Shown piece by piece: positions 15,170-25,328 of a DNA stretch of 45,078 nt. A model generated the notes under the pieces. That model saw only the letters and a list, made by a program, of their open reading frames with translations. It was not told the DNA's origin and did not search any database. Made by a program: the position numbers and the translations under genes. Source of the stretch: Chloroflexota bacterium. Its GTDB lineage: Bacteria; Chloroflexota; Dehalococcoidia; DSGV01. Where the stretch lies: contig JAJYLG010000002.1 in NCBI GenBank assembly GCA_021787985.1, forward strand, positions 1 to 45,078, written 5' to 3'. How positions within the stretch are numbered: position 1 is the first letter of the stretch; each line of letters begins with the position of its first letter.

Positions 15170-16480
15170 CTACGACACGCGGCCGTAGCCGGCCAGGTAG
15201 GGTTTCCACCACCCGGAGGTGAAGGTGGAGATGCGCACGCCGTCGCCCGGACCGGTGGCGTTGACCATCTCGCCGTTGCCGATGTAGATGCCCACGTGCG
15301 TGATCGGCACCTGCTCGCTGTCAGTGTGGGCGAAGAAGACCAGGTCGCCGGGCCGCAGCTCGGAGTAGGAGATGCGCCGGGTGGCGTAGTACTGCGCCGT
15401 CGCCGTGCGCGGCACGCTGACGCCGATCTGGCGGTAGGCCCACTGCACCAGGCCGGAGCAGTCGAACCCGCCGTCCTGCGGGCCGGTGCCCCCCCAGACG
15501 TAGGTCGCGCCGATCTCGGCCATGGCGTAACGGACCACGGCCGGGAAGCCGTTCGCGGCGGGAGGCGGAGGCGGGCTGGTGGCTGGCTGGCCGGGCGTGG
15601 CCGGCGTCGCCGGGGCGGCGGCCGGCGGGCTGGCCGGGGCCGATGTGGGTGCCGGCTTGGGTGGCGGGGGCAAAGCGTGCGCCCCGGGGATGAACAGGAG
15701 CTGACCCGCGCCGATGTGACTCGGATCCGACAACTGGTTCGGCGCGAAGCCGGCGATCGCCGAGACCGCCACGTGGAAGGTGTCCGCGATGCTGCTGAGG
15801 TTGTCGCCTGGGTGCACCGTATACAGCACGCCATCGCCGATGGGGATCAGGATCTGCCAGCCTGGCTTGACCATGTTGGGGTTCAGCAGCGCCGGGTTGT
15901 TGTCGATCAGCGTCTGCGTGGCGAGCCCGTGCTCGTTGGCGATCGTGCTGACCGTGTCGCCCGCCTGGATGGTGTAGATGGTGAAGAGCGGCGGAGGCGC
16001 GGCCGGACCGACGGATGTCCCCAACGCCGCCGCCGGGGTGCTGGTCGCCGCGGCCGCGTGGACGGCCGTTCCGCGTGCGGCCGAGTCAGCCGCTCGCAGG
16101 GATTCCCGCAGCACGAGCGGCCGGCCATCGTTGGACGCGAAGGCTGGGGCGCCTGCCTGGGTGCGGGTCGCACCGGCGCCGCCGGCGGGGAGCGCGGGGT
16201 TGCGGTCGACGAGGAGCTGCACGGGAGGCCCGGCTGGCAGCCCGAATCCGGCCAGCGCGAACAGGCTGGCGATGGCCGCGACGCCGAGGATGGCGAGGTG
16301 GCGATAGCGGCGCCGCGGGCGATCGTGAGCCCGCATGTCCGTGCCGGGGGCGTACCGCGAATGGTTCAGGCGGCGCTGCCTGTCGCCGCCCGGGCTGAGC
16401 CTGCCGTGAATTGCTCCTGCGCTCCTTGGCCATGCTTGGCGCCGTTCGAGACGGCGCAGGCACTTCGGGCAGTTTACCAC
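15170..16480 (-). CDS. LysM-NlpC/P60 peptidoglycan hydrolase
   Basis: Exported cell-wall endopeptidase. After a cytoplasmic basic N-terminus comes one membrane anchor or signal helix (HLAILGVAAIASLFALAGF, about residues 61-79), two LysM modules (YTIQAGDTVSTIANEHGL and YTVHPGDNLSSIADTF), a long Pro/Ala linker and a C-terminal NlpC/P60 domain. The catalytic cysteine is in GGFDCSGLVQWAY, the histidine in ITHVGIYIG, and a third polar residue in MVNATGPG. It would bind and cleave stem peptides of peptidoglycan. GTG 16480 gives 436 residues with an N-terminal CPKC; ATG 16336, directly before the basic stretch, is an equally good start. Confidence 0.92.
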   Translation of the reverse strand: MVNCPKCLRRLERRQAWPRSAGAIHGRLSPGGDRQRRLNHSRYAPGTDMRAHDRPRRRYRHLAILGVAAIASLFALAGFGLPAGPPVQLLVDRNPALPAGGAGATRTQAGAPAFASNDGRPLVLRESLRAADSAARGTAVHAAAATSTPAAALGTSVGPAAPPPLFTIYTIQAGDTVSTIANEHGLATQTLIDNNPALLNPNMVKPGWQILIPIGDGVLYTVHPGDNLSSIADTFHVAVSAIAGFAPNQLSDPSHIGAGQLLFIPGAHALPPPPKPAPTSAPASPPAAAPATPATPGQPATSPPPPPAANGFPAVVRYAMAEIGATYVWGGTGPQDGGFDCSGLVQWAYRQIGVSVPRTATAQYYATRRISYSELRPGDLVFFAHTDSEQVPITHVGIYIGNGEMVNATGPGDGVRISTFTSGWWKPYLAGYGRVS

Positions 16481-17015
16481 CCGAGACGGTGGTGTCTAGC
16501 GTCCTGGGTCCTGTCGGCATCCTCGGCTGGGCGGCAGACCGGCCGCCATCGGGAAGAACCCGGATTGGCGAGGCGGGCCAGGGGGTCAAGCCTGCCAGCG
16601 GACGGCACGGGCAACGACCGCCGAGTCCGCGCCAAGGTGAGGGGCGCGGTCTCGGGGACCTCTGGAGAGAAGAGACCGAGCGGCCTCGGCTCTCCGAAGG
16701 GCATCTGGTCGGGGTACAGGTGTTTCCGGTGGAGATCCGGCCCGTGCTTCCTCCCGATCTTCAGGGGCATCTCGAGGGGAGCTGGCGCCGCGCCGAGACC
16801 CGCTACCGCTACCTGGCGGGGCGGTGAGCGAGGCGCGACCTGAGCCTGTCCGAGGTGCAGGCGCTACACGTGGCCATCATGGAACGGACCGGCTCGAATC
16901 CACAGGCGCTCCGAGACGCTGGCCGGCTTCGACACGCGGTCCGATGCTCCTCCAGCCCGGTACAGGCCGGGTCGGCCGGGAGCTCTGCGGTGCCGCCGGC
17001 GGCCGGGCGGGCGCG
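16481..17015. other. Gap with toxin remnant, otherwise no intact gene
   Basis: 535 bases between the divergent wall hydrolase and the 3' end of the ATPase gene. A plus-strand frame (16411-16827) ends in a stretch rich in charged and aromatic residues (ETRYRYLAGR) that could be the tail of an antitoxin, but I cannot place it in a family. The only recognisable piece is the Doc-like remnant at 16837-16944, in the same frame just after that stop codon. Confidence 0.45.
16837..16944 (+). pseudogene. Remnant of a Doc (Fic-family) toxin gene
   Basis: The 36 codons translate to DLSLSEVQALHVAIMERTGS followed by NPQALRDAGRLRHAVR. This is the N-terminal signature of Doc/death-on-curing toxins (a leucine-rich helix, then hE-x-h-x-G-x-x-x-h-R-D-x-G-h-L). 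No start codon precedes it in frame (a TGA lies at 16825-16827), GTGA at 16824 would be the natural antitoxin/toxin junction but is out of frame, and the downstream HPFxxGNKR catalytic part is absent. It is therefore frameshifted and truncated. The family assignment rests on one short segment. Confidence 0.5.
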
Positions 17016-19550
17016 CTACGCGGCGCGCCACAGCTTCAGCGGCTCGAGCCAAAGCGCCGCCACGACGCCGACGACGCCGGCGACCGCCCACTCGGCCGGT
17101 GCGAGCGGCTGGAGCTTCAGCAGCCCGGACAGGCCAGGGATGTAGAGCGCCGCCGGTAGGCTGAGGAGCGTGGCCGCGGCGACGGCCGGCAGCGCCCAGT
17201 TGCCGCGCGCGCTGATACGCCAGAATGGCCGGTCGGGCGCGCGCTCGGCGAGCACCAGCGCCGTCTGCCCCAGGATCATGGCGACGAGCGCGAGCGCGCG
17301 GGCGCGGTCCGTGGGCACGTCCTGGGCGAGCCTCACGAGGTAGAGCGCCAGCACCCCGCCGAACAGCGTCAGCCCCTCGGCGAGCGGCCGCAGCCAATCG
17401 AGCCGGGTGAGCAGTCCCACGCCGCGCGGGCGTGGCGGCCGCCGCATCAGCTCCGGCGAAGGCGGATCGGCCTCGAAGACGAGCGAGGCCATGGGGTGCA
17501 CGATCAGCTCCAGCCAGACCAGATGCGCCGGCAGCAGCAGCAGCGGCGAGCCGACCAGTGGCACCACGAGCGCGGCCAGCAGGAGCGGGATGTGGAAGGC
17601 GATCAGGTAGGAGAACGCCCGCCGTAGGTTGTCGAAGATCCGCCGCCCGTCCTTCACGGCGGCGACGATCGTCGCGAAGTTGTCGTCCAGCAGCACCAGC
17701 GTGGCCGCCTCGCGGGCGACCTCCGTGCCGCGTTGGCCCATCGCCACGCCGATGTCCGCCTCGCGCAGGGCGGGCGCGTCGTTGATGCCGTCGCCGGTCA
17801 TCGCCACCACGTGACCGCCGGCGCGCAGGGTGCGCACCAGGCGGTATTTCTGCTCGGGCCGAGTACGGGCAAAGACGTTCGCGCTGGCGACCAGACCGCC
17901 AAGCTGTGCATCGTCGAGGGCGTCGATCTCGTCGCCGGTGGCGATACCGTCGGCGTCGTGCTCGATGCCGAGCTCGTCGGCGATCGCGTGGGCGGTGAGG
18001 GGATGGTCGCCGGTGATCATAATCACCCGGATGCCGGCCGCCGCGCACTCGCCGAGCGCGTCGGCCACACCGGGACGGGGCGGGTCGGAGAAGGCGATCA
18101 GCCCCAGGAAACGCAGGGTCGCCTCGTCCTCGTCGCGGCGACCGGCGAGCCGGGCGAGGTCGCCTGCCGCCACTGCCAGCACCCGCATGCCCTGCGAGGC
18201 GAGCGTGCGATTCGCCTCCAGCGCCCGATCGCGGACCTCAGCAGTGGCGTGGCTGCGCTCGAGGATGCCCTCGAGCGCCCCTTTGGCGCAGGTGCGGGCC
18301 GCGCGGTCGCGCCGCCAGACGTGCGACATGTACTTCAGCGCCGGGTCGAACGGGTAGTCGTGCAGCAGCTCGGAGCCGTGCAGGGCGGCGACGTCCACCC
18401 CCTGGGCCTCGGCGTAGCGCAGGACCGCCTGCTCCAGCGGGTCGAACGGGTGCGGCTCGCAGGCGAGGGCGGCCGCCTCAAGCAGCTCCTGCTCGTGTGG
18501 GCCGGCCGAATCGCCGGAGCGCGCCGCAGCGGGCCCGCCCCCGCGGAAGCGGGGGGCAGTCGCGATCTCCGCCACCTCGACCCGGCCGAGCGTCAGCGTG
18601 CCGGTCTTGTCCGAGCAGATCACCGTCGTTGCTCCCAGCGTTTCGACGCCGGCGAGGCGGCGGATGAGCGCCCGGTCGCGCGTCAGCCGCCAGGCGCCCA
18701 GCGAGAGGTACAGCGTGTAGACCATGGGGAACTCTTCCGGGATGGCCGCGATGGCGAGGCTGACGCCGGCGATGATCGCCGCGGCCAGGTCGTGGCCGCG
18801 CGCCAGCTCGACCGCCACGACCGCGACGCAGAACGCGCCCGCCACGAAGGCGAGCTGCGCCACGAGCCGCCGGATGAGGCGCTGGAGCGGGGTGGAGGGC
18901 TGCCGGATCCGCGCCACCAGCGCGCCGATCAGCCCGTAGCGAGTTGCCGGCCCGGTGGCGGTGACCCGCGCGATCCCGCGGTTGGAGAGCAGGGTCGTCC
19001 CGGCGTACACCTCGCGCTCGGCCCCGGCCGCGCCCGCGTCCTTGACCACGGGCTGCGACTCGCCGGTGAGGGCCGACTCGTCGAGCACGAGCTGTGCTCC
19101 CTGGACCAGCTCGCCGTCGGCCGGGACGATGTCGCCCTCGTGGAGGATCACCAGGTCGCCCGGAACCACCGCTTCGGCGGCCACGACCTGCTGGTGGCCA
19201 TCACGCCAGACGGCCGCCGTGGGGGCGGTGAGCCGCTTGAGCTCGTCGAGCGCGTGCTCCGAGCGGGCGTCGAGCACGAGGGTGACGGCGGTGATGGGGA
19301 CGAGCGCGACCAGGGTGACGGCCGCGTCGGGGAAGTCGCGCAGAAGCAGGTAGGTGGCGCCGGCGACCAGCAGGAGGATGGCCATCGGGTCGGCCAGCGC
19401 CTTGAGGACCCAGGCGAGGAAGGTGGGGCGGCGGTGCTCGGGGACGGGGCGGTTGGGGCCGTGCCGAGCGAGGAGCGCGCGGGCCTGCTCGCTGGTGAGG
19501 CCCGGCTCGCCCTCCGGCGGCGCCGTCTGAGTGGCGGGGGCGGCGCTCAT
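17016..19550 (-). CDS. P-type cation-transporting ATPase (P2-like)
   Basis: An 844-residue ion pump with all P-type hallmarks: N-terminal cation-ATPase domain (LTSEQARALLARHGPN), actuator motif LTGES (about 161-165), phosphorylation site DKTGTLT (Asp about 314), KGA in the nucleotide-binding domain, MITGD and MTGDGINDAP in the P domain, and about ten membrane helices. The helix-4 motif is IPEEFP (about 270-275), not the PEGLP of calcium pumps or PEGLL of Na/K pumps, so the ion is uncertain. ATG 19550 is chosen: TAGCCT lies six bases upstream, consistent with a leaderless message; GTG 19556 would add two residues. The gene is intact, unlike the shortened relative at 36376-37053. Confidence 0.95.
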   Translation of the reverse strand: MSAAPATQTAPPEGEPGLTSEQARALLARHGPNRPVPEHRRPTFLAWVLKALADPMAILLLVAGATYLLLRDFPDAAVTLVALVPITAVTLVLDARSEHALDELKRLTAPTAAVWRDGHQQVVAAEAVVPGDLVILHEGDIVPADGELVQGAQLVLDESALTGESQPVVKDAGAAGAEREVYAGTTLLSNRGIARVTATGPATRYGLIGALVARIRQPSTPLQRLIRRLVAQLAFVAGAFCVAVVAVELARGHDLAAAIIAGVSLAIAAIPEEFPMVYTLYLSLGAWRLTRDRALIRRLAGVETLGATTVICSDKTGTLTLGRVEVAEIATAPRFRGGGPAAARSGDSAGPHEQELLEAAALACEPHPFDPLEQAVLRYAEAQGVDVAALHGSELLHDYPFDPALKYMSHVWRRDRAARTCAKGALEGILERSHATAEVRDRALEANRTLASQGMRVLAVAAGDLARLAGRRDEDEATLRFLGLIAFSDPPRPGVADALGECAAAGIRVIMITGDHPLTAHAIADELGIEHDADGIATGDEIDALDDAQLGGLVASANVFARTRPEQKYRLVRTLRAGGHVVAMTGDGINDAPALREADIGVAMGQRGTEVAREAATLVLLDDNFATIVAAVKDGRRIFDNLRRAFSYLIAFHIPLLLAALVVPLVGSPLLLLPAHLVWLELIVHPMASLVFEADPPSPELMRRPPRPRGVGLLTRLDWLRPLAEGLTLFGGVLALYLVRLAQDVPTDRARALALVAMILGQTALVLAERAPDRPFWRISARGNWALPAVAAATLLSLPAALYIPGLSGLLKLQPLAPAEWAVAGVVGVVAALWLEPLKLWRAA

Positions 19551-19556
19551 GGGCAC

Positions 19557-19562
19557 AGGCTA
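19557..19562 (-). promoter_or_regulatory. Leaderless-type -10 (TAGCCT) of the ATPase gene
   Basis: On the minus strand TAGCCT is followed by GTGCCC and then ATG 19550, the six-base spacing seen at several other genes in the window. Confidence 0.4.
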
Positions 19563-19704
19563 GCGCAGGCTGGCCCGTTGGGCAGGTCGCGCGCCGCCGG
19601 GGCGCGTGTGCCCGGGGACCGTGTGGTCATCCGCGCATCCGTGGCACGGCGATCTCGTGTGGCACCTTGCTCTCGTGAACCACCCCGTTGAGCGCGCGGA
19701 ATCC

Positions 19705-19959
19705 ATGCGCTGCGTCGTGCAGTTTGGCGACCGAGGCCGCTTCGTTCTTCCGGCCGCCGTTCGCCGCAGACTCGGCCTCAGGGCGGGCGACCGCTTGGAC
19801 TTGGTGGTCGGCGACGCCGGGACCCTGCGGTTGGTCAGCCTGCGTGAGCAGGTCAGACGACTTCAGGGCCTGTATCGGGATCTGGCTCCCGGGGCGGACC
19901 TGGCCGAGCGACTGATCCGCGAGCGCCGGGAGGAAGCGAAGCGCGAGACGGGCGGACGA
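19705..19959 (+). CDS. AbrB/MazE-type antitoxin with its stop codon lost
   Basis: A swapped-hairpin AbrB DNA-binding domain: VVQFGDRGRFVLPAAVRRRL followed by GLRAGDRLDLVV, then a charged C-terminal helix (about residues 60-84) that would neutralise the toxin. At 84 codons the frame reaches CGA (19957-19959) where a TGA would be expected, overlapping the toxin start as ATGA. With CGA the frame stays open to 21105, through the toxin gene and into antisense of the acyl-ligase gene, giving a meaningless extension. ATG 19705 is chosen on homology; no good ribosome binding site is seen. Partner of the PIN gene that follows. Confidence 0.7.
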
Positions 19960-20366
19960 GCGTCGGAGCCGCGGCTGTCCTGGACGCGTCTGCGCTGCTC
20001 GCCTATCTGCATGGAGAACCCGGAGGCGACCAGGTGGCCGAGGCGCTGGCACGGGTCGCGGCCATCAGCGCGGCAAGCTGGGCGGAAGTGCTTTCCCATC
20101 TCGCCGAGCTGGAACAGGATCCCGATGTGGTGGCGGAGGCGCTTGAGCAGCAGGGCCCGCTGGGCATCGCCCTGGTGGTTCATCCGTTCGATGAGGATCT
20201 GGCACGCCGCGTCGCGCGGCTGCGTCGACTGCCTCGCGCGGCTGGCCTTTCCCTCGGAGACCGGGCGTGCCTTGCGCTCGGTGAGGCGCTCGGCCTGCCG
20301 GTCATCACCGCGGATCGAGTGTGGGCGACGCTCGCGCTGGGCGTCACGGTGCAGGCCATTCGCTGA
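19956..20366 (+). CDS. PIN-domain toxin (VapC-like) with ACG in place of ATG start
   Basis: Mg2+-dependent endoribonuclease of the PIN family. Read from codon 19956 it has 136 residues and all four acidic positions: AVLDASALLAYL (Asp), ASWAEVLSHL (Glu), LSLGDRACLAL (Asp) and VITADRVWA (Asp). No ATG or GTG lies upstream in frame; the expected start position holds ACG, which a single T would make ATG and at the same time restore the antitoxin stop (ATGA). Either the toxin is silenced, is made weakly from ACG, or starts internally at GTG 20034, which would drop the first catalytic Asp. Confidence 0.75.
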   Translation, partial: TSVGAAAVLDASALLAYLHGEPGGDQVAEALARVAAISAASWAEVLSHLAELEQDPDVVAEALEQQGPLGIALVVHPFDEDLARRVARLRRLPRAAGLSLGDRACLALGEALGLPVITADRVWATLALGVTVQAIR

Positions 20367-20420
20367 CCACGCCCGCAAGTGCTCTCGCGCAAGCGGCGCG
20401 GGAGTGACGGGCCGGCCGTC

Positions 20421-20459
20421 ATTCCGGCCAAGCGAGCGGATGCCAGCGCGAGCCGGAAT
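20421..20459. repeat. ATTCCGGC...GCCGGAAT intergenic repeat
   Basis: ATTCCGGC (20421-20428) and GCCGGAAT (20452-20459) form an 8-bp inverted repeat in the 133-base space between the convergent PIN and acyl-ligase genes. The GTCATTCCGGC / GCCGGAATCCAG wording is that of a common bacterial intergenic repeat and may also act as a bidirectional terminator. Confidence 0.45.
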
Positions 20460-20499
20460 CCAGCGGTGGCGCGCTCCGCTCTTGGCGGCGCAACCTCCG

Positions 20500-22998
20500 T
20501 CACCGCGTTTCGATCAGCGCCCGGCGGAGGCGGTCGGTGGCCTCCTGGTGCGGCGTTGTCCGCGAGAAGGTCACCGGCTCGCCGATGATGACCCGCACCC
20601 GCCCCTTGCGGTTCGGCAGGTAGGGGAACTTCGACCTCGGCGGGAAGCAGAGGTTGTACCCCTCGAAGCGGAATGGGACCACCGGCACCTGCATCTCGAC
20701 CGCCATCAGGCCGGTGCCGCCCAGGAACGGCAGGAGGGAGCCGTCGGGCGGCTCCGGGTTCCCCTCCGGGCTGACGATCACACAGCAGCCGGCGTCCAGC
20801 CAGCGGCCAAGCTCCTCGAGGCTGGAGCGCACCGCGCCGCCGCTCTTTACGAACGGGAAGGCGTTGGCGATCAGCGCGCTCAGCAAGCCCTTCCATCGAG
20901 CGCGCCCCTCCCACAGCCGCGAGTCGGCCGCGACCGCGGTCCGCGCGCGCAGCCGCGACGGCAGAACGCGCAGCACGGCGAGCGGGACGTACGGCCCCTG
21001 GTAGTTGAAGATCAGGATCGACGGCAGCGGGATGGCCCCCGCGCGCTCGGGGTGGACGACCTCGAACTCCATCCAGCGGTCCTGCAGCCGGAACATGGCC
21101 CGTAGCAGCGGCGAGCGGAGCGCGCGCGCCCACCACGCCCGCGGCCAGCGCGGCGCCGGTCGCGCGGCCGCTTCCGCGGGGGCCGCGGCCTCGGCCAGGC
21201 GGCGCAGCTCCGCGAGCGTCGTCTGCGGGCCCAGGCGCGACTCGTCCAGCGTGCGCCCCATCTCCTCCTGGATGGCGGCCACCAGCTCGGCGCGTCCGAG
21301 CGAGTCGAGGCCCAGGTCCGTCTCCAGCACCGCCTCCTCGCTCAGGAGCATTGGCGCGCGCGTGGCGAGACGTGTCACCAGCGAGAGCAGCGGCTCCGCG
21401 GCCGCGAGCGGCGCGGCTGGGCGCAGCGCCTCGGCGGTGGCCAGCTTCCGCTCCACCGCTTCGAGCACCAGCTTGCGGTCGATCTTGAGGATCGGCGTGC
21501 GTGGGAAGTCCTCCTCCTGCCAGACGGTGACGCCCGCGATCTGCTGCTGCGGGGCGAGGCGGCCGTTCACCTCGCGCACGATCTCGGCCGCGCGCGCGGG
21601 CGCATCCGTGAGCAGCACGGCGTGCACCGCCTCGCCTCGCTCGCCGCGCACGCCGACGACGCAGCTCTGGCGGACGAGCGGGTGCAAGTTGAGCACCTGC
21701 TCGATGTCCTCCGGGTAGACGTTGCGCCCATCGGCCAGCACGATGCGGAACGCCTGCCGCCCCGAGACGTGCAGGAAGCCTTCGTGGTCGATGGCGCCGA
21801 CGTCGCCCGAACGGAACCAGCCGTCGGTGAAGGAGCGGGCGGTGAGGTCGGGGTTGTCCAGGTAGCCGGGGGTCACCGTTGGTCCGCGCAGCAGGATCTC
21901 GCCGTCCGAGGCGATGCGAACCTCGACGCCGGGGATCGGGCGGCCAACGCTGCCGAGCTTCTTGTGCAGGCGGTTGTTGAGCGTGGAGGCGGCGCTGGTC
22001 TCGGTCAGGCCGTACCCCTCGAAAATGGGGATCCCCATCCGCTCCCAGGCGCTGGCCAGCTTGAGATCGAGCGGCGCACCGCCGCAGCCGAGGAACTGCA
22101 GGTGGCCGCCCAGCGCCCGGTGTACGTCGCGAAACAGCCAGTGGCGCGCGCGGACGGGCAGGTAGCGGGCGACACGGTGCGCCGCCTGCCACTGGCGCCA
22201 GCGGCCCTGTCGCCGGACCTGCCGTTCGATGCCGTCCAGCAGCAGGCGCAGCACCTCGGGTACGAGCTGCATGCAGGTGATGCGCTCCTCGCGCAGCACG
22301 CGCTGGATGGTGGCCGTGTTGACGCGCGGCACGCAGTTCATCGTCCCGCCGCTGGTGAACGGGAGCAGGAGGCCGATGGTCTGCTCCAACAGGTGGCTCA
22401 GCGGAAGGATGGAGACCACGCGGACGTGAGGCGGCAGTGGAAAGGTCTGGTGCACGCCCTCTGTCTCGGCCAGCAGGTTGCCGTGGGTGAGCATCACACC
22501 TTTGGGCACGCCGGTGGTGCCGGAGGTGAAGGCGATCTCGGCCAGATGCTCGGGCCCGACGTCGGGCAGCGGGTCGAGCGGCGCTGCGTCCGCGATCAGA
22601 TCGAAGAGGTCCTCGAGGGCGAAGGTTTCCTCCACCGGCTCGGCGAACGTGCCCTCGAGGAAGCGTGACTTGAACCCCAGCCGAGGACGCGCGGCGGCGA
22701 CGAAGCGGTCGAGCACCTCCTGGCGCGTGCGCGCATCGACCGGCACAACGACAACGCCGGCCAGCCAGGCGCCGAAGAAGCAGACCGGGTACTCGGGCAT
22801 GTTCGGCGACCAGATGATGATCCGGTCACCCGAGACGAGCCCGCGCTCCGCCAGCCAGCCGGCGAACCGGTGCGCGAGCTCGCCGGCACGGCGGTAGCTG
22901 ATGCGCTCCACGCGCAGCCCGCGCCGGACCTGGAAGGCGACATGTTCGGCGTGCTGACGCGACGCGTCCCGCACGAGCTCGCCCAAGTTCCGCTTCAT
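20500..22998 (-). CDS. Acyl-AMP ligase - acyl carrier - PlsC-like acyltransferase fusion
   Basis: An 832-residue cytoplasmic enzyme in three parts. Residues about 1-520 are an adenylate-forming (ANL) domain with the P-loop IAFTSGTTGVPKGVMLTHGN, YGLTETSAAS, WFRSGDVGAIDHEG and the C-terminal lysine region ILKIDRK. A carrier domain follows at about 560-620 with the phosphopantetheine serine in LGLDSLGRAEL. The rest is a PlsC/LPLAT-like domain with SPEGNPEPPDG as motif III, but the catalytic HX4D is replaced by NYQGPYVP. It probably activates a fatty acid, loads it on its own carrier and hands it on. ATG 22998 has GGAGGAGGG eight bases upstream; the frame extends to 23118 without support. Confidence 0.88.
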   Translation of the reverse strand: MKRNLGELVRDASRQHAEHVAFQVRRGLRVERISYRRAGELAHRFAGWLAERGLVSGDRIIIWSPNMPEYPVCFFGAWLAGVVVVPVDARTRQEVLDRFVAAARPRLGFKSRFLEGTFAEPVEETFALEDLFDLIADAAPLDPLPDVGPEHLAEIAFTSGTTGVPKGVMLTHGNLLAETEGVHQTFPLPPHVRVVSILPLSHLLEQTIGLLLPFTSGGTMNCVPRVNTATIQRVLREERITCMQLVPEVLRLLLDGIERQVRRQGRWRQWQAAHRVARYLPVRARHWLFRDVHRALGGHLQFLGCGGAPLDLKLASAWERMGIPIFEGYGLTETSAASTLNNRLHKKLGSVGRPIPGVEVRIASDGEILLRGPTVTPGYLDNPDLTARSFTDGWFRSGDVGAIDHEGFLHVSGRQAFRIVLADGRNVYPEDIEQVLNLHPLVRQSCVVGVRGERGEAVHAVLLTDAPARAAEIVREVNGRLAPQQQIAGVTVWQEEDFPRTPILKIDRKLVLEAVERKLATAEALRPAAPLAAAEPLLSLVTRLATRAPMLLSEEAVLETDLGLDSLGRAELVAAIQEEMGRTLDESRLGPQTTLAELRRLAEAAAPAEAAARPAPRWPRAWWARALRSPLLRAMFRLQDRWMEFEVVHPERAGAIPLPSILIFNYQGPYVPLAVLRVLPSRLRARTAVAADSRLWEGRARWKGLLSALIANAFPFVKSGGAVRSSLEELGRWLDAGCCVIVSPEGNPEPPDGSLLPFLGGTGLMAVEMQVPVVPFRFEGYNLCFPPRSKFPYLPNRKGRVRVIIGEPVTFSRTTPHQEATDRLRRALIETR

Positions 22999-23195
22999 GG
23001 CGTGTCGCCCTCCTCCGGCGGCGGGCGCGGCCACGTGCAAGAGGCCTGGCGGCCAACGCCGGGCGAGGTATCCCCACACCGGCGCCGGGGTCGACGGTGG
23101 ACTCGTTCGTTGGTCCACTGTAATGTTACTGCGCTAATCAATGCGGGTGCGCGGTCAGGCGCCACTCACTTCGGCCGCCGCCCGGGCAGGCTCGG

Positions 23196-23223
23196 GATTC
23201 GAGATCTGAGATTTGAGATCTGA
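23196..23223. repeat. Four 7-bp tandem repeats (GATNTGA-like)
   Basis: GATTCGA, GATCTGA, GATTTGA and GATCTGA follow each other without gaps, an AT-richer island within the GC-rich space between groEL and the acyl-ligase gene. Confidence 0.6.
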
Positions 23224-23258
23224 GCCGGGGCCGAGCCGGCGGGCGGGGAGGAGAGCGG

Positions 23259-23290
23259 CGCCGGGGCGGGCTGGCCAGCCCGCCCCGGCG
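23259..23290 (-). terminator. 32-bp perfect palindrome downstream of groEL
   Basis: Two 16-base arms meet at GG/CC (23274/23275) with every position complementary and GCCGGGGCGGGC as the distal part of the left arm. It starts 23 bases after the groEL stop. There is no T run, but its stability makes it the likely end or a 3'-end stabiliser of the groESL message. Confidence 0.55.
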
Positions 23291-23312
23291 ATAACAAGTG
23301 GCGAACTCGGAG

Positions 23313-25260
<1,948 letters not shown>

Positions 25261-25298
25261 CTCGCAAGTCCTCCTCGCGTGTGATTTCGCGCTGCAGT

Positions 25299-25325
25299 TT
25301 AGCACTCTCTGGGGAAGAGTGCTAA
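25299..25325 (-). promoter_or_regulatory. CIRCE operator (HrcA-binding site) of groESL
   Basis: TTAGCACTC (25299-25307), nine spacer bases, GAGTGCTAA (25317-25325): a perfect match to the consensus CIRCE element. HrcA binds it and represses groESL until heat shock. It lies 38 bases before the groES start codon and at the expected transcription start. Confidence 0.95.
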
Positions 25326-25328
25326 CAC

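Noticed and set aside
16411-16827. 138-codon plus-strand frame before the Doc remnant
   Set aside because: Overlaps the wall hydrolase start, has no family match or ribosome binding site; only its tail might belong to a lost antitoxin.
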